Part shown: piece by piece, positions 1 through 8,285 of the stretch
How the letters are laid out: the number at the start of each line of letters is the position of its first letter
How positions within the stretch are numbered: the stretch's first letter is position 1
Source: Terriglobia bacterium
GTDB lineage: Bacteria; Acidobacteriota; Terriglobia; Terriglobales; Acidobacteriaceae
Assembly (NCBI GenBank): GCA_020073285.1
Contig: JAIQFM010000022.1
Coordinates: 1 to 35,525 of the forward strand
Direction: 5' to 3'
Length of the DNA stretch: 35,525 bases
Made by a program: the position numbers and the translations under genes
The notes under the pieces: model-generated
The model's database searches: none
What the model saw: the letters and a program-made list of their open reading frames with translations, nothing else
Told to the model about the DNA's origin: nothing

Positions 1-1631
1 TCGGTGAGCGCGTTCATCTTGGCGATGATGCGCGCCGGGCGCTTGTGGCGCGCGTGGTCGGCCTCGCGATCAATCAGGTTGATGGTCTTCTGCGCGATGT
101 CGAGCGGCGCAACCAGCAAGGGATCGTATTCGCTCCGCTCGGCATAGGCGGTGAGGAAGTTGAAGACGGCGTGCACGGCCGACGTCATCTGCCGATCGGC
201 GGTCAGGAGGCTGAGGTCGGTGTACAGGCGCGAGGTCACGTGGTTGTAATTGCCGGTGCCGAGGTGGGCGTAGCTGCGAGTCGTCCCTTCCGGATCGCGG
301 CGCACCAGCAGCGCCAGCTTGCAATGCGTCTTGAGGCCGACCAGGCCGTGGAACACCTGCACCCCGGCGTCTTCCAGATGGCGCGCCCAGCGGATGTTGG
401 AGGCTTCGTCGAAACGCGCCTTGAGTTCAACCACGACCGTGACTTCCTTCCTGGCGGCGGCTTCCTCCAGCGCGCGCATGATCGGCGAGTCGTCGCTGGT
501 GCGGTACAGCGTCTGCTTGATGGAGAGCACGAGCGGATCGGCGGCGGCGGCCTCGATGAACCCGACCACCGTGTCGTAGGAATCGAAGGGGTGGTGCAGC
601 AGCAGGTCGTGGCGGCGCAACTCTTCGAACAAGTCGTGCGACTTGGCAGTGAGATGGAGCTGGCGCGGCACGAAGGGGCGGAATTTGAGGTCGGGCCGGT
701 CGGATCGCTCATGCAGCGTGAACAGGCGCGACAGGTTGACGGCGCCGTCGGTCTGGAACACTTGCCAGGTCTCCAGTTCAAAATTGGTGCGCAGGCGCTC
801 GATAATCTCGGGATCCGCGCCGGCCTCGATTTCCAGGCGCACGGCGTCGCCACGGCGGCGGTTGTGCAGCTCGGTGCGGACCGATTCCAGCAAGCTGCGC
901 GATTCCTCTTCCTGCAAATAGAGGTTGCTGTTGCGGGTGACGCGGAACGCCGCCGCGCTCAGGATGTCGTAGCCGCGGTACATGGTGGCGGCGTGGTAGG
1001 CGACGAGGTCGGCAAGGAAAATGTAGTTGTCGGCGCCCTCTTCGGAGGGCAATCGCACCAGGCGCGGAAGCGACCGCGGAACCGTGACCACGCCCATCAA
1101 GGTGGTGGCGGCGCGACGGCGGCGCTTCAGGAGAAACGCCAGGCAGAGGGCCTTGTTGATGACGCGCGGAAATGGATGCGCCGGATCGACGGTCACCGGC
1201 GTGAGCAGGGGGTCGAGCTCGCGCTCGCAGTAGTCGGCGATGAACGACTGCCGCTCGGCGTCGAGATCGTGCAGCGCGAGCACGCGGATGCCGTGCTCGG
1301 CCAGCGCCGGCAGCAACTGCTGGTTCCAGCAGCGGTACTGGGCGTCAACGAACTCGTGCGCTTCGCGCGCCAGTTGGTCGCGCTGCTCGGCGGGCGTCAG
1401 GCCGTCGGCGCCGGCCTCGGTGTAGCCGTCTTCAATGCGCTGCAGCACGCCGGCAATGCGAACCTCGAAAAACTCGTCGAGGTTGTTGGCGGTGATGGCG
1501 AGGAACTTGACGCGCTCCAGCAGCGGGTTGCGCTCGTCCTCGGCCTCCTCCAGCACGCGGCGGTTGAAGGCCAGCCAGGAAACCTCGGGATTGATGTAAA
1601 ACGCCGGATTTTCCAGTGCTATGCGCCGCAT
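1..1631 (-). CDS. ppk1: Polyphosphate kinase 1 (N-terminal 543 residues; runs off left edge)
   Basis: PPK1 reversibly transfers the gamma-phosphate of ATP onto inorganic polyphosphate. Reading the minus strand from ATG at 1631 gives 543 uninterrupted codons to the window edge, so the C-terminal 150 or so residues of this roughly 700-aa family are missing. The start begins MRRIALENPAFYINPEVSWL, followed by NNLDEFFEVR, both typical of the PPK N-terminal domain. SIKQTLYRT (about 370) and the motif GLKTHCK contain His436, which corresponds to the autophosphorylated histidine; YAHLGTGNYN follows. The second catalytic histidine lies off the window. It follows the response regulator on the same strand with a 132-nt gap. 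A long open frame on the opposite strand is a high-G+C shadow. Identification is firm; the start is supported by family alignment more than by its weak AGG ribosome site. Confidence 0.96.
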   Translation of the reverse strand, partial: MRRIALENPAFYINPEVSWLAFNRRVLEEAEDERNPLLERVKFLAITANNLDEFFEVRIAGVLQRIEDGYTEAGADGLTPAEQRDQLAREAHEFVDAQYRCWNQQLLPALAEHGIRVLALHDLDAERQSFIADYCERELDPLLTPVTVDPAHPFPRVINKALCLAFLLKRRRRAATTLMGVVTVPRSLPRLVRLPSEEGADNYIFLADLVAYHAATMYRGYDILSAAAFRVTRNSNLYLQEEESRSLLESVRTELHNRRRGDAVRLEIEAGADPEIIERLRTNFELETWQVFQTDGAVNLSRLFTLHERSDRPDLKFRPFVPRQLHLTAKSHDLFEELRRHDLLLHHPFDSYDTVVGFIEAAAADPLVLSIKQTLYRTSDDSPIMRALEEAAARKEVTVVVELKARFDEASNIRWARHLEDAGVQVFHGLVGLKTHCKLALLVRRDPEGTTRSYAHLGTGNYNHVTSRLYTDLSLLTADRQMTSAVHAVFNFLTAYAERSEYDPLLVAPLDIAQKTINLIDREADHARHKRPARIIAKMNALT

Positions 1632-1763
1632 CGTGAACCTAGATGGTAGGCCCAGCGGCGATTTGCGGCAAGGCAATCCCCGTTCCCAGGTTCTGGCCGC
1701 AGCAACCACATGGGAGCGGCGAAGCCCGGGCACTTCACCGCTCGTTGAAGCGGGAGGCTCAGC

Positions 1764-2192
1764 TTAGGAGGCTGCCGCTCCGGAGCGCCCGCTCGGCGGG
1801 ATAGTGAGCGGGACAACACGCTTGGGGCCGCGTTTCCGGATCAGCAGCAGTCGAATGCGCTCCAGCAACTCCAGTGCCGCATACATCCCTTTCGGCAAAA
1901 AGACGTCGGCGCGCATATCGCGCTCGTAAATCTTGATCTTCCCGGAGAACAGGATGGTCGGGGTTTGCGGCGAGATCTTCTTGATCTCCTCGATCAGCTT
2001 GTGGCCGTCGAGGCCGGGCATGATCAGGTCGCTTAGGACCAGGTCAATACCACCCTTGTTGAATTCCTCCAGTGCGTCCAGTCCGTTGGTGCAGGTGATC
2101 ACGCGATAGCCGCGGGTCTCCAGCATGACCTTGCGGATGGAGAGGGATTGCTCGTTGTCGTCAACGCAGAGAATCGTCCGCTTAGGCTTCAT
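1764..2192 (-). CDS. Single-domain response regulator (CheY-like receiver)
   Basis: A 142-aa stand-alone receiver domain, expected to be phosphorylated by a histidine kinase and to act by protein contact, since no output domain follows. Visible receiver residues are the acidic pair D11-D12 (CVDDN), phosphoacceptor D55 (VLSDLIMPG), S83 at the Thr/Ser switch position (LFSGK) and K101 (FLPKG). The short tail after about residue 125 is basic then Gly/Ala/Ser-rich and has no fold I recognise. I chose ATG 2192 because GGAAAGG precedes it and the receiver begins right there; an in-frame ATG at 2225 would add 11 residues without a ribosome site. It lies upstream of ppk1 on the same strand, so co-transcription is possible. 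The cognate kinase is not in the window. Confidence 0.9.
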   Translation of the reverse strand: MKPKRTILCVDDNEQSLSIRKVMLETRGYRVITCTNGLDALEEFNKGGIDLVLSDLIMPGLDGHKLIEEIKKISPQTPTILFSGKIKIYERDMRADVFLPKGMYAALELLERIRLLLIRKRGPKRVVPLTIPPSGRSGAAAS

Positions 2193-2433
2193 GACCTTTC
2201 CGAAGTCGCAAGTGGAAGCGCGCATGAGGCCGCGAAGTGGCGCCGACGCGGACAGGTAGCTTCCAGAATTTTTTCCAAAAAGTGCGCTATAAAAAACAGT
2301 GCGTGCATCCTACGGGCGGAAGCACGCCATGTATAGTGGCAACGAAGATAATAGAAATTTGACCTAGAGAAGATTTTCCTTGGGCCGAGGTGCGCGAAAC
2401 CCTGCGCCAGTCGCAAGGCTGGGCAGGTGCGCC

Positions 2434-3327
2434 TCAGAGAAACAGTTCGCCGCGAATTACCTCCACAGAATTTCCACCGACGCGCACGGTGACAATCCGG
2501 TCACCGTTGCGCGCGGCACGCACCACGATGCGGCTCGGCCGCTGGATTTCGATTCCCTGCTCGATCAGCGCGCTCTCTTCCGGCTGGGCGACGCCGTGCG
2601 CGACCATCCAAGCGGCCGCGCAGCCCGCGGCCGAGCCGGTCGCGGGGTCCTCGCCGTTGTAGAAAATCATGCGCGCGTGCAGGCGGGCGGCTTTGTCCTC
2701 CGTCTCCCGGCTGACAAAGTAAAAAAACTTGCCGCCGCTGCGTTCCAGGTATTGGGAGGCGACAGTCAGGTCGAGGTGAAGGCGGCGCATCGTCGCCAGC
2801 GCGCGAACCGGCACGATAGTGAACGGCAGGCCGGTGGAAACGGTCTGGATGGGTACGTCGTCGGCGATCTCGTCGGCCTGCAGGCCGGCCACGCGGGCAA
2901 CATCCTCGCGCGAGTGGCGCGGGCCGAACTCCGGATCACGCTGCTGCATCTCGCCGAAGACCAGGCCATCGGCGCCGGTCGCGAAACGCACGGGAATCTT
3001 GCCAACGTTGAGATCGAGTTCGACCAGTTCGGCGGCACCTTCGCCGCGCAGCACGGTAGCGGTGCCCAGCGTCGGATGTCCCGCGAAGGGAAGCTCTTCC
3101 TGGGTGGTGAAGATGCGGACGCGATGCCCGCGCTCGCGCTCGGTGGACGCCTCGCGCGGGACCACGAAGGTGGTTTCGCACAGATTGGTTTCCCGCGCTA
3201 TGGCCTGCATCTCGGCGTCGCTCAGTCCGCGCGCGTCGGTAAAAACGGCGAGCGCATTTCCCGCGAGAGGACGCGAGGTGAACACATCCACCTGAACGAA
3301 CGGAAACCGGCGTGTGGTCTTGGGCAT
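2434..3327 (-). CDS. PhzF family isomerase-like protein
   Basis: A 297-aa protein of the PhzF / YddE family, diaminopimelate-epimerase-like folds with two similar halves. PhzF itself isomerises trans-2,3-dihydro-3-hydroxyanthranilate, but most members have unknown substrates. Seen here: the N-terminal VQVDVFTSRPLAGNALAVF, the conserved NLCETTFV with E51 at the position of the PhzF catalytic glutamate, FAGHPTLG (G83-H84-P85) and the C-terminal DPATGSAAG (227-235). Length is normal and the ATG is preceded by GGAAGG. No phenazine genes are nearby, so phenazine synthesis should not be inferred. It lies 76 nt downstream of the peroxiredoxin on the same strand, with a 9-bp hairpin between them. Confidence 0.9.
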   Translation of the reverse strand: MPKTTRRFPFVQVDVFTSRPLAGNALAVFTDARGLSDAEMQAIARETNLCETTFVVPREASTERERGHRVRIFTTQEELPFAGHPTLGTATVLRGEGAAELVELDLNVGKIPVRFATGADGLVFGEMQQRDPEFGPRHSREDVARVAGLQADEIADDVPIQTVSTGLPFTIVPVRALATMRRLHLDLTVASQYLERSGGKFFYFVSRETEDKAARLHARMIFYNGEDPATGSAAGCAAAWMVAHGVAQPEESALIEQGIEIQRPSRIVVRAARNGDRIVTVRVGGNSVEVIRGELFL

Positions 3328-3355
3328 GGGGACCTTCCGCAGGTTGTGGCCAGGG

Positions 3356-3381
3356 TCACGCGGCCGGATAAAGCCGCGTGA
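3356..3381 (-). terminator. Hairpin between peroxiredoxin and phzF-like gene
   Basis: A perfect 9-bp inverted repeat, TCACGCGGC (3356-3364) and GCCGCGTGA (3373-3381), with an 8-nt loop lies 22 nt after the peroxiredoxin stop on the minus strand. There is no clear T-tract, so it may be a weak terminator or an mRNA-processing or stabilising stem rather than a strict rho-independent terminator. Confidence 0.5.
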
Positions 3382-3403
3382 TCCGTGACTCGATGGGCAG
3401 CGC

Positions 3404-4096
3404 TTACGCCGACTTTTTCTCGGATTCCTTCGCTTCAGATTGCTTCGGTTGCGGGACGATGCGCAGGTACGGCCGGGGCGCCTTCCATCCTTGGGGATAG
3501 GTCTTCTTCGCCTCGTCGTCGGAAACCGAGCCGGAGATGATTACGTCTTCACCCTGCTTCCAGTTGGCCGGCGTCGCGACTTTATGTTTCGCCGTCAGTT
3601 GCAGGGAGTCGATCACGCGCAGGACTTCGTCGAAGTTGCGCCCGGTGGTCATGGGATAGACGAGGATGAGCTTCAGTTTCTTGTCGGGACCGACGACGTA
3701 AACGTTGCGCACGGTCTGATTGTCGGCGGCGGTGCGGCCCTCGCAGGAACCATCGATGGTGGCGGGCAGCATACCGTAGAGCTTGGAAATCTTCAGGTCA
3801 GTGTCGCCGATCATGGGATAGTTCGGCGCGTACCCCTGGGTTTCCTTGATATCGTTCGCCCACTTCTTGTGGTTGTCGACCGGGTCCACGCTCAGCCCGA
3901 TGATCTTGGTGTTCCGCCTGTCGAACTCGGGCTTGATCCTGGCCATGTAGCCGAGCTCGGTGGTGCATACCGGCGTGAAATCCTTGGGATGAGAGAACAG
4001 CACCGCCCAGGAATCGCCAATCCATTCATGGAAATGTATGGGCCCTTCCGTTGTCTGAGCCTCGAAATCCGGAGCGACATCATTGATCTTGAGCAT
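3404..4096 (-). CDS. 1-Cys peroxiredoxin (Prx6 / AhpC-TSA family)
   Basis: A 230-aa thiol peroxidase that reduces H2O2 and organic hydroperoxides. The peroxidatic cysteine is C44 in FTPVCTTELG. TVRNVYVV carries the conserved active-site arginine. The long C-terminal extension (CVATPANW-type region near KHKVATPANWKQGEDVIISG, then GWKAPRPYLR) is characteristic of the Prx6 subgroup rather than two-Cys AhpC. I start at ATG 4096 because AGGAGGTG lies 4-5 nt upstream and the family begins MLKINDVAPDF; the open frame extends further 5' without similarity. The active site is an ordinary Cys codon, not UGA, although a tRNA-Sec gene is close by. Confidence 0.95.
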   Translation of the reverse strand: MLKINDVAPDFEAQTTEGPIHFHEWIGDSWAVLFSHPKDFTPVCTTELGYMARIKPEFDRRNTKIIGLSVDPVDNHKKWANDIKETQGYAPNYPMIGDTDLKISKLYGMLPATIDGSCEGRTAADNQTVRNVYVVGPDKKLKLILVYPMTTGRNFDEVLRVIDSLQLTAKHKVATPANWKQGEDVIISGSVSDDEAKKTYPQGWKAPRPYLRIVPQPKQSEAKESEKKSA

Positions 4097-4237
4097 CCAA
4101 CACCTCCTCGCTGAGAGCGCCCACAAAACTGACGCCACACGCCCAGATGGGGCCGGGCCGTCGAAGGTGGGCTGCATGGCCTATTAGACTCGCGAGCTTG
4201 CCAAACGCTTCACAAACAGCGGGAGCGCGGGCGTGGT

Positions 4238-4267
4238 TTGTCGGCCTCGACTTCTCCGCGTTACACT
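4238..4267 (+). promoter_or_regulatory. Promoter of the tRNA-Sec gene
   Basis: TTGTCG (4238-4243), an 18-bp spacer and TACACT (4262-4267) form a sigma70-like promoter. The predicted start near 4274 leaves a leader of about 33 nt before the mature tRNA. Confidence 0.6.
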
Positions 4268-4306
4268 CTGGAGCGAAGCCCTAGTTCACGCCTTTGGGCC
4301 TCGCCC

Positions 4307-4405
4307 GGAAGCGCATGGGGTCCGGTGATCCTCCTGGTCTTCAAAACCAGCGCTCGACAGCTTCGCGCTGCCGAGGGTCGGTTCGACTCCGACACGCTTC
4401 CGCCA
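4307..4405 (+). tRNA. selC: tRNA-Sec (anticodon TCA), encoded CCA
   Basis: Selenocysteine tRNA, charged with serine and converted by SelA for SelB-dependent insertion at UGA/SECIS. The fold is diagnostic: an 8-nt acceptor arm (GGAAGCGC with ACGCTTCC; seven Watson-Crick pairs and a C-A at the eighth), a 6-bp D stem (GGGGTC/GATCCT) with a 4-nt CGGT loop, an anticodon stem CTGGT/ACCAG around CTTCAAA, a long variable arm (CTCG...CGAG plus CAGC/GCTG), and T arm GTCGG-TTCGACT-CCGAC, then discriminator G and CCA. At 99 nt with CCA it is near the E. coli selC length, and the 5' end, D loop and T loop resemble it closely. It lies in the spacer between the divergent peroxiredoxin and the TonB receptor. 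No other selenocysteine gene is in the window. Confidence 0.95.
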
Positions 4406-4465
4406 TCTGCGTTCTCTCGTTCGTCTTCTTCTAAACATCGTAATACGATATTGTCGGCCTTGCAC

Positions 4466-4495
4466 TTGACCGCGACGATTGTCCCGGCTCATAAT
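4466..4495 (+). promoter_or_regulatory. Promoter of the TonB-dependent receptor gene
   Basis: TTGACC (4466-4471), an 18-bp spacer and CATAAT (4490-4495) match sigma70 elements well. Transcription would start near 4502, giving a leader of about 125 nt that contains three copies of AACCCGGCG (4505, 4529, 4565). Confidence 0.6.
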
Positions 4496-4627
4496 CCCGC
4501 GCGCAACCCGGCGACAATGCCCGTCTCCAACCCGGCGGGCGGGACGAGCACGGCGGCGGCGCAAAACCCGGCGGGCCGTTTCCGATTCTCGGGCTCCTTA
4601 CTTTTTCGAACGGCTAAGGAGATTACG

Positions 4628-7600
4628 ATGAGGCTTCGACTCACCGTCGTGTTTCTGTTGTGCGGAGCTGTCACCCTGACAGCGCAGACCTTCCGCGGCA
4701 CCATCCTGGGCGCCATTTCCGACAGTACGGGCGCGGTGCTTTCCGGGGCCAAAGTGACCGCGCGCAATACCGCCACCGGGCTGGAGCGCACCACGCAAAC
4801 CACGGCCGACGGCAGCTACAGCATTTCCGAACTGCCGATCGGCGCCTATGAGGTCACGGTCTCTCAGCAAGGCTTCCAGACCTGGGTCACCCGGGTGGAC
4901 GTGAGCGTCGCCAGCGAACGCCGAGTGGATGCGCAACTCAAGCCGGGGGCGGTCAACGAAAGAGTCGAGGTCTCCGCCGAGACCCTTCCCCAGGTGGAGA
5001 CCACCACCAACACCATGGGCAGCACCTACATCGCCAACGAGATCAAGGACCTGCCGGTGAACGGGCGCGACTACCAGAAGCTGATCTACCTGACGCCGGG
5101 GATTTCCGGTTCCCCGGACCAGATCACCGACTCGCCCGGATCGTTCGGAATCTTTTCCATGAACGGAGCGCGCGGGCGCTCCAACAACTTCCTGCTCGAC
5201 GGCACCGACATGAACGACGGCTACCGCAACGACCCGGCCATCAACGAAGCCGGCGTGTTCGGCACGCCCGCCACCATTCTTCCGGTGGACGCGGTCGCCG
5301 AGCTGCGCGTGCTCTCCAATTTCGAGCCGGAATACGGCCGCAATGCCGGCGCGGTGATTAACATCGTCACCAAGAGCGGCACCAACAAGCTGCATGGCTC
5401 GCTGATCGAATACTTTCGCAACAACGCGCTGGATGCGCGGAATTACTTCAACTTCAGGGGCCAGCCGCAAGCGACATTCCACAACAACCAGTTTGGCGGC
5501 TCCCTCGGCGGTCCGATCGTCAAGAACAAGACGTTTTTCTTCGCCGACTACGAGGGCCAGCGGGAAAAAGTGGGCGTGGTGACGCTGGCCTGCGTGCCCG
5601 ACCCGGCGCAGATTGCGGCCGACGGCGGCGCCACGAATCCGGTCGTCGCCAAATTGCTGGCGCGCAATCCGTGGCCCAAGCCCAATATCCCCGGCGTGAT
5701 CGCAGGCGAGACGGGCTGCGGCGGCACGCCCAATGCTTCCCTGACCTCTCCCTCCAATAACCGCGTGGACAGCGTCATCGGCAAGATCGATCACAATTTC
5801 AACGCCTCCAACCTCGTCACCGGGCGCTATTACTTCGGCGACAGCCAGCAGTCCTTTCCCCTGGCGTTGACCGCCGGCGGCGGACAGCTTCCCGGCTTCA
5901 ACACCGATACCCCCACGCGCGTGCAGTTGATTTCGCTGTCCTACGTGCGCGTGCTTTCCGCCAACAAGGTGAACGAACTGCGCTTCGGCTGGAACCGCTT
6001 TGCGGAAGATTTCCTGGCACAGGACCGCGCCTTCAAGCCCAGCTCGATTGGCCTGAACGTCGGGCCGGGGGTTCCCGACCAGGGGCTGCCCATCATTCTG
6101 GTCAACGGCTTCTCCCAACTGGGCGCCAACCAGGGCGATCCGCGCGGCCGCATAGACACCAACTATCAAGTGCTCGACAATTTTTCCTGGAAGCACAACA
6201 AGCACGATGTGAAGGCCGGCGTCGAGTATCGGCGCACCACGGTATCGCATTACATCGACCGCTACTCGCGCGGCCGGCTCAAGTTCGCCTCTCTCTCCGA
6301 CTTCCTCACCGGCACGATCGACAGCGGATTCCAGTACCTCGGCAATACCCGCCGGAACACGTTCGAGAACAGCTTCGGACTGTTCATCCAGGACGGGTTC
6401 CACGTCACCCCGCGCTTCATGCTCAACTACGGCTTGCGTTGGGATTACTTCGGCGTGATCGGAGAGAAGAACAACCTGCTGAGCAACATCACCAGCACGG
6501 ACCTGACGGCGGGCACGGTGACCTTGACGCAGGTGGGATCAGCGGGCCTGAAACAGCTCTACCAACCGGACCACACGAATTTCGCGCCCCGCGTGAGCTT
6601 CGCCTGGGACATCACCGGCAAGGGGACGACAGTGGTTCGCGCCGGCTTCGGCCTGTTCTACGACGCCTTCTCGCAGGACTTCTTCCTCGGACACCTGCCC
6701 TACCCGCCGTACTTCGCCCCCGGTCCGGCGTACAACCCAATCGGGCCGGCGCCGATTTTTTCCGCCGGGGCGGGTGCGACCATCGTCGACGGCGTTCCGG
6801 TTTACGGGCCGACCAATGCGTGCAATTTCGAGTGCGACATTTTCTCCGTGGACCGCAAGATGCGCACCCCCTACATGGAGAATTACAACTTCAACATCCA
6901 GCACCAGCTTGGCAGCAAGACGGTTTTCCAGATCGGCTACGTGGGCTCGCAGGGCCATCGCCTGTTCCGCTTCCGCGATATCAACCAACCGAGCCAGGCA
7001 GACATCACGGCGGCGGACCTGGCGAACGGGGTCAGCAGCTACGGCGTGCCCCGGGTGTTTGGCAATAACACGTACGGCGCTTTCTACATCCTGCAGCAGG
7101 AAACGACGGCAAAATCGAATTACAACTCCTTACAGGCCAGTCTTCGGGTGAACGGCTGGAAGGGCATCACGTCGATCGTGAACTACGTGTGGTCGCGTTC
7201 CTTCGATACCGCCAGCGACGGGGAAGACTTCGAGCCTAACGCCGCCCAGCCCAACGACAGCACCCGGCCCAACTTGGAATATGGTCCCTCGAACTTCGAT
7301 GTCCCGCAGCGCTTCACCTGGATCTTCGGCTACCAACTGCCGAAACTGGGCGGCAGCCTGCAAGGGCTGAAGAACGGCTGGGGCTTCGACAGCACACTGA
7401 CCCTGCAAAGCGGCCAACCCTTCCAGCTCAATTACAACTTCCAGGATGATTTCAGCGGCAGCGGCGAGGGCTTTGACCGGCCCGACGTGATCGGCCCGAT
7501 CGTGTATCACAAGGGCAGCCCGTTCAACTTCCTCGACCTGAGCGCCTTCGCGATTCCGTGCACGGTGAACGTCGCCGCCGCCAGCGGCACCGCCGGCGAT

Positions 7601-7951
7601 TGCGTGGCCGGCACCCGGCATTTCGGCAACCTGGGACGCAATGCCCTGCGCGGTCCGAGTTTCCACCAGTGGGACGTGGCCCTGCACAAGGACACCCACC
7701 TCGGCGAGAAAGCCGTGTTGCAGCTTCGCGCCGAGTTCTTCAACGTACTCAACCACCCGAATTTCGCCAGCCCGTTTTTGCCCAACTTCATTGCCGATGC
7801 GGGCGCGGCCGGGTTCGGGATCAAGGGCAACCGTGAAGTGGGCGGAGGTCCGCTGACGCTGGGCGCTAGCGGCGACGTCGGCGTCGGCAATCCGTTCCTG
7901 GGAGGCGGCGGGCCGCGCGGCATTCAACTGGCAGCGAAGATCACGTTCTAG
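4628..7951 (+). CDS. TonB-dependent receptor, Oar-like, with carboxypeptidase regulatory-like domain
   Basis: A 1107-aa outer-membrane protein predicted to import a large substrate with TonB energy. Residues 1-20 (MRLRLTVVFLLCGAVTLTAQ) are a signal peptide. Residues 22-105 form a CarboxypepD_reg-like beta domain (TILGAISDSTGAVLSGAKV, then DGSYSISELPIGAYEVTV). The plug follows from about 125 (EIKDLPVNGRDYQ, 139-150; later NIVTKSGTNKLHG), and the rest is a beta-barrel with FFFADYEGQRE and a terminal aromatic residue (AAKITF). This architecture is greatly expanded in Acidobacteriota. The start at 4628 has AAGGAG six nt upstream and begins the signal peptide; the frame is open further upstream, but that stretch contains the tRNA-Sec gene. 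Substrate unknown; no SusD partner is seen. Confidence 0.93.
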   Translation: MRLRLTVVFLLCGAVTLTAQTFRGTILGAISDSTGAVLSGAKVTARNTATGLERTTQTTADGSYSISELPIGAYEVTVSQQGFQTWVTRVDVSVASERRVDAQLKPGAVNERVEVSAETLPQVETTTNTMGSTYIANEIKDLPVNGRDYQKLIYLTPGISGSPDQITDSPGSFGIFSMNGARGRSNNFLLDGTDMNDGYRNDPAINEAGVFGTPATILPVDAVAELRVLSNFEPEYGRNAGAVINIVTKSGTNKLHGSLIEYFRNNALDARNYFNFRGQPQATFHNNQFGGSLGGPIVKNKTFFFADYEGQREKVGVVTLACVPDPAQIAADGGATNPVVAKLLARNPWPKPNIPGVIAGETGCGGTPNASLTSPSNNRVDSVIGKIDHNFNASNLVTGRYYFGDSQQSFPLALTAGGGQLPGFNTDTPTRVQLISLSYVRVLSANKVNELRFGWNRFAEDFLAQDRAFKPSSIGLNVGPGVPDQGLPIILVNGFSQLGANQGDPRGRIDTNYQVLDNFSWKHNKHDVKAGVEYRRTTVSHYIDRYSRGRLKFASLSDFLTGTIDSGFQYLGNTRRNTFENSFGLFIQDGFHVTPRFMLNYGLRWDYFGVIGEKNNLLSNITSTDLTAGTVTLTQVGSAGLKQLYQPDHTNFAPRVSFAWDITGKGTTVVRAGFGLFYDAFSQDFFLGHLPYPPYFAPGPAYNPIGPAPIFSAGAGATIVDGVPVYGPTNACNFECDIFSVDRKMRTPYMENYNFNIQHQLGSKTVFQIGYVGSQGHRLFRFRDINQPSQADITAADLANGVSSYGVPRVFGNNTYGAFYILQQETTAKSNYNSLQASLRVNGWKGITSIVNYVWSRSFDTASDGEDFEPNAAQPNDSTRPNLEYGPSNFDVPQRFTWIFGYQLPKLGGSLQGLKNGWGFDSTLTLQSGQPFQLNYNFQDDFSGSGEGFDRPDVIGPIVYHKGSPFNFLDLSAFAIPCTVNVAAASGTAGDCVAGTRHFGNLGRNALRGPSFHQWDVALHKDTHLGEKAVLQLRAEFFNVLNHPNFASPFLPNFIADAGAAGFGIKGNREVGGGPLTLGASGDVGVGNPFLGGGGPRGIQLAAKITF

Positions 7952-8285
7952 GACTGAAAGTCCGTAGTGAAGCAGACCATTACGAAACTCGTGCCGTCCC
8001 TAACGGGACTCGAATTTCATTCCACTCGCATACCCGGCACTCACGTGCCGGGCTATGTACTGTCGCGCCTACGGCGCGAGATGCGAGTTTTTCGGTCCAC
8101 TCAACCTGGAGACCTTGGCGTTTCGTAACAGTCTGGAAGGGCGGGGCTTCAACCGCGCCCAAGCATGGCTGCGAAACTCGCGGTTTTGTCAGGTCATTTG
8201 TCCCTTGCAATTTTGTTTTGAGGTGCCATCCCGAGCGAAGTGAGGCGGTGGAATGACACACCAACCGGAAATGTGGGACGTTTAG
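7952..8285. other. Convergent spacer with palindromic repeats
   Basis: This 334-nt spacer between the receptor and the convergent protease gene has no credible gene. It contains the three-hairpin element at 7991-8080, a GGGCG...CGCGCCC imperfect hairpin near 8139-8160, and a stretch near 8223-8257 with ATCCCGAGCGAAGTGAGG. The last resembles dispersed intergenic repeats I associate with Acidobacteriota genomes, but that association is from memory. Confidence 0.6.
7991..8080 (+). repeat. Three-hairpin composite repeat, copy A
   Basis: Three consecutive stems: H1 GTCCC/GGGAC (7996-8009), H2 CCCGGCAC/GTGCCGGG (8033-8052, loop TCAC), and H3 TCGCGCC/GGCGCGA (8063-8079, loop TAC). The order, spacing and the sequence around H2 recur in copy B at 23323-23411 in the opposite orientation. 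It may also serve as a terminator between the convergent genes. Confidence 0.8.

Noticed and set aside
45-1649. Long plus-strand open frame opposite ppk1
   Set aside because: The minus strand carries an uninterrupted, clearly homologous polyphosphate kinase; the antisense frame is a by-product of high third-position G+C.
2434-3327. Phenazine biosynthesis locus
   Set aside because: Only a PhzF-family protein is present; the family is widespread outside phenazine producers and no other phz genes are nearby.
3404-4096. Peroxiredoxin as a selenoprotein because it neighbours tRNA-Sec
   Set aside because: The peroxidatic residue is encoded by an ordinary Cys codon, and I saw no in-frame TGA with continuing similarity in any gene of the window.
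4238-4627. Extended N-terminus for the TonB receptor
   Set aside because: The extension would translate through the tRNA-Sec gene, whereas ATG 4628 has a ribosome site and starts a signal peptide.
4598-6403. 601-codon minus-strand open frame opposite the TonB receptor
   Set aside because: No recognisable motifs and low-complexity Gly/Val/Ala composition; the receptor on the plus strand explains the open frame.
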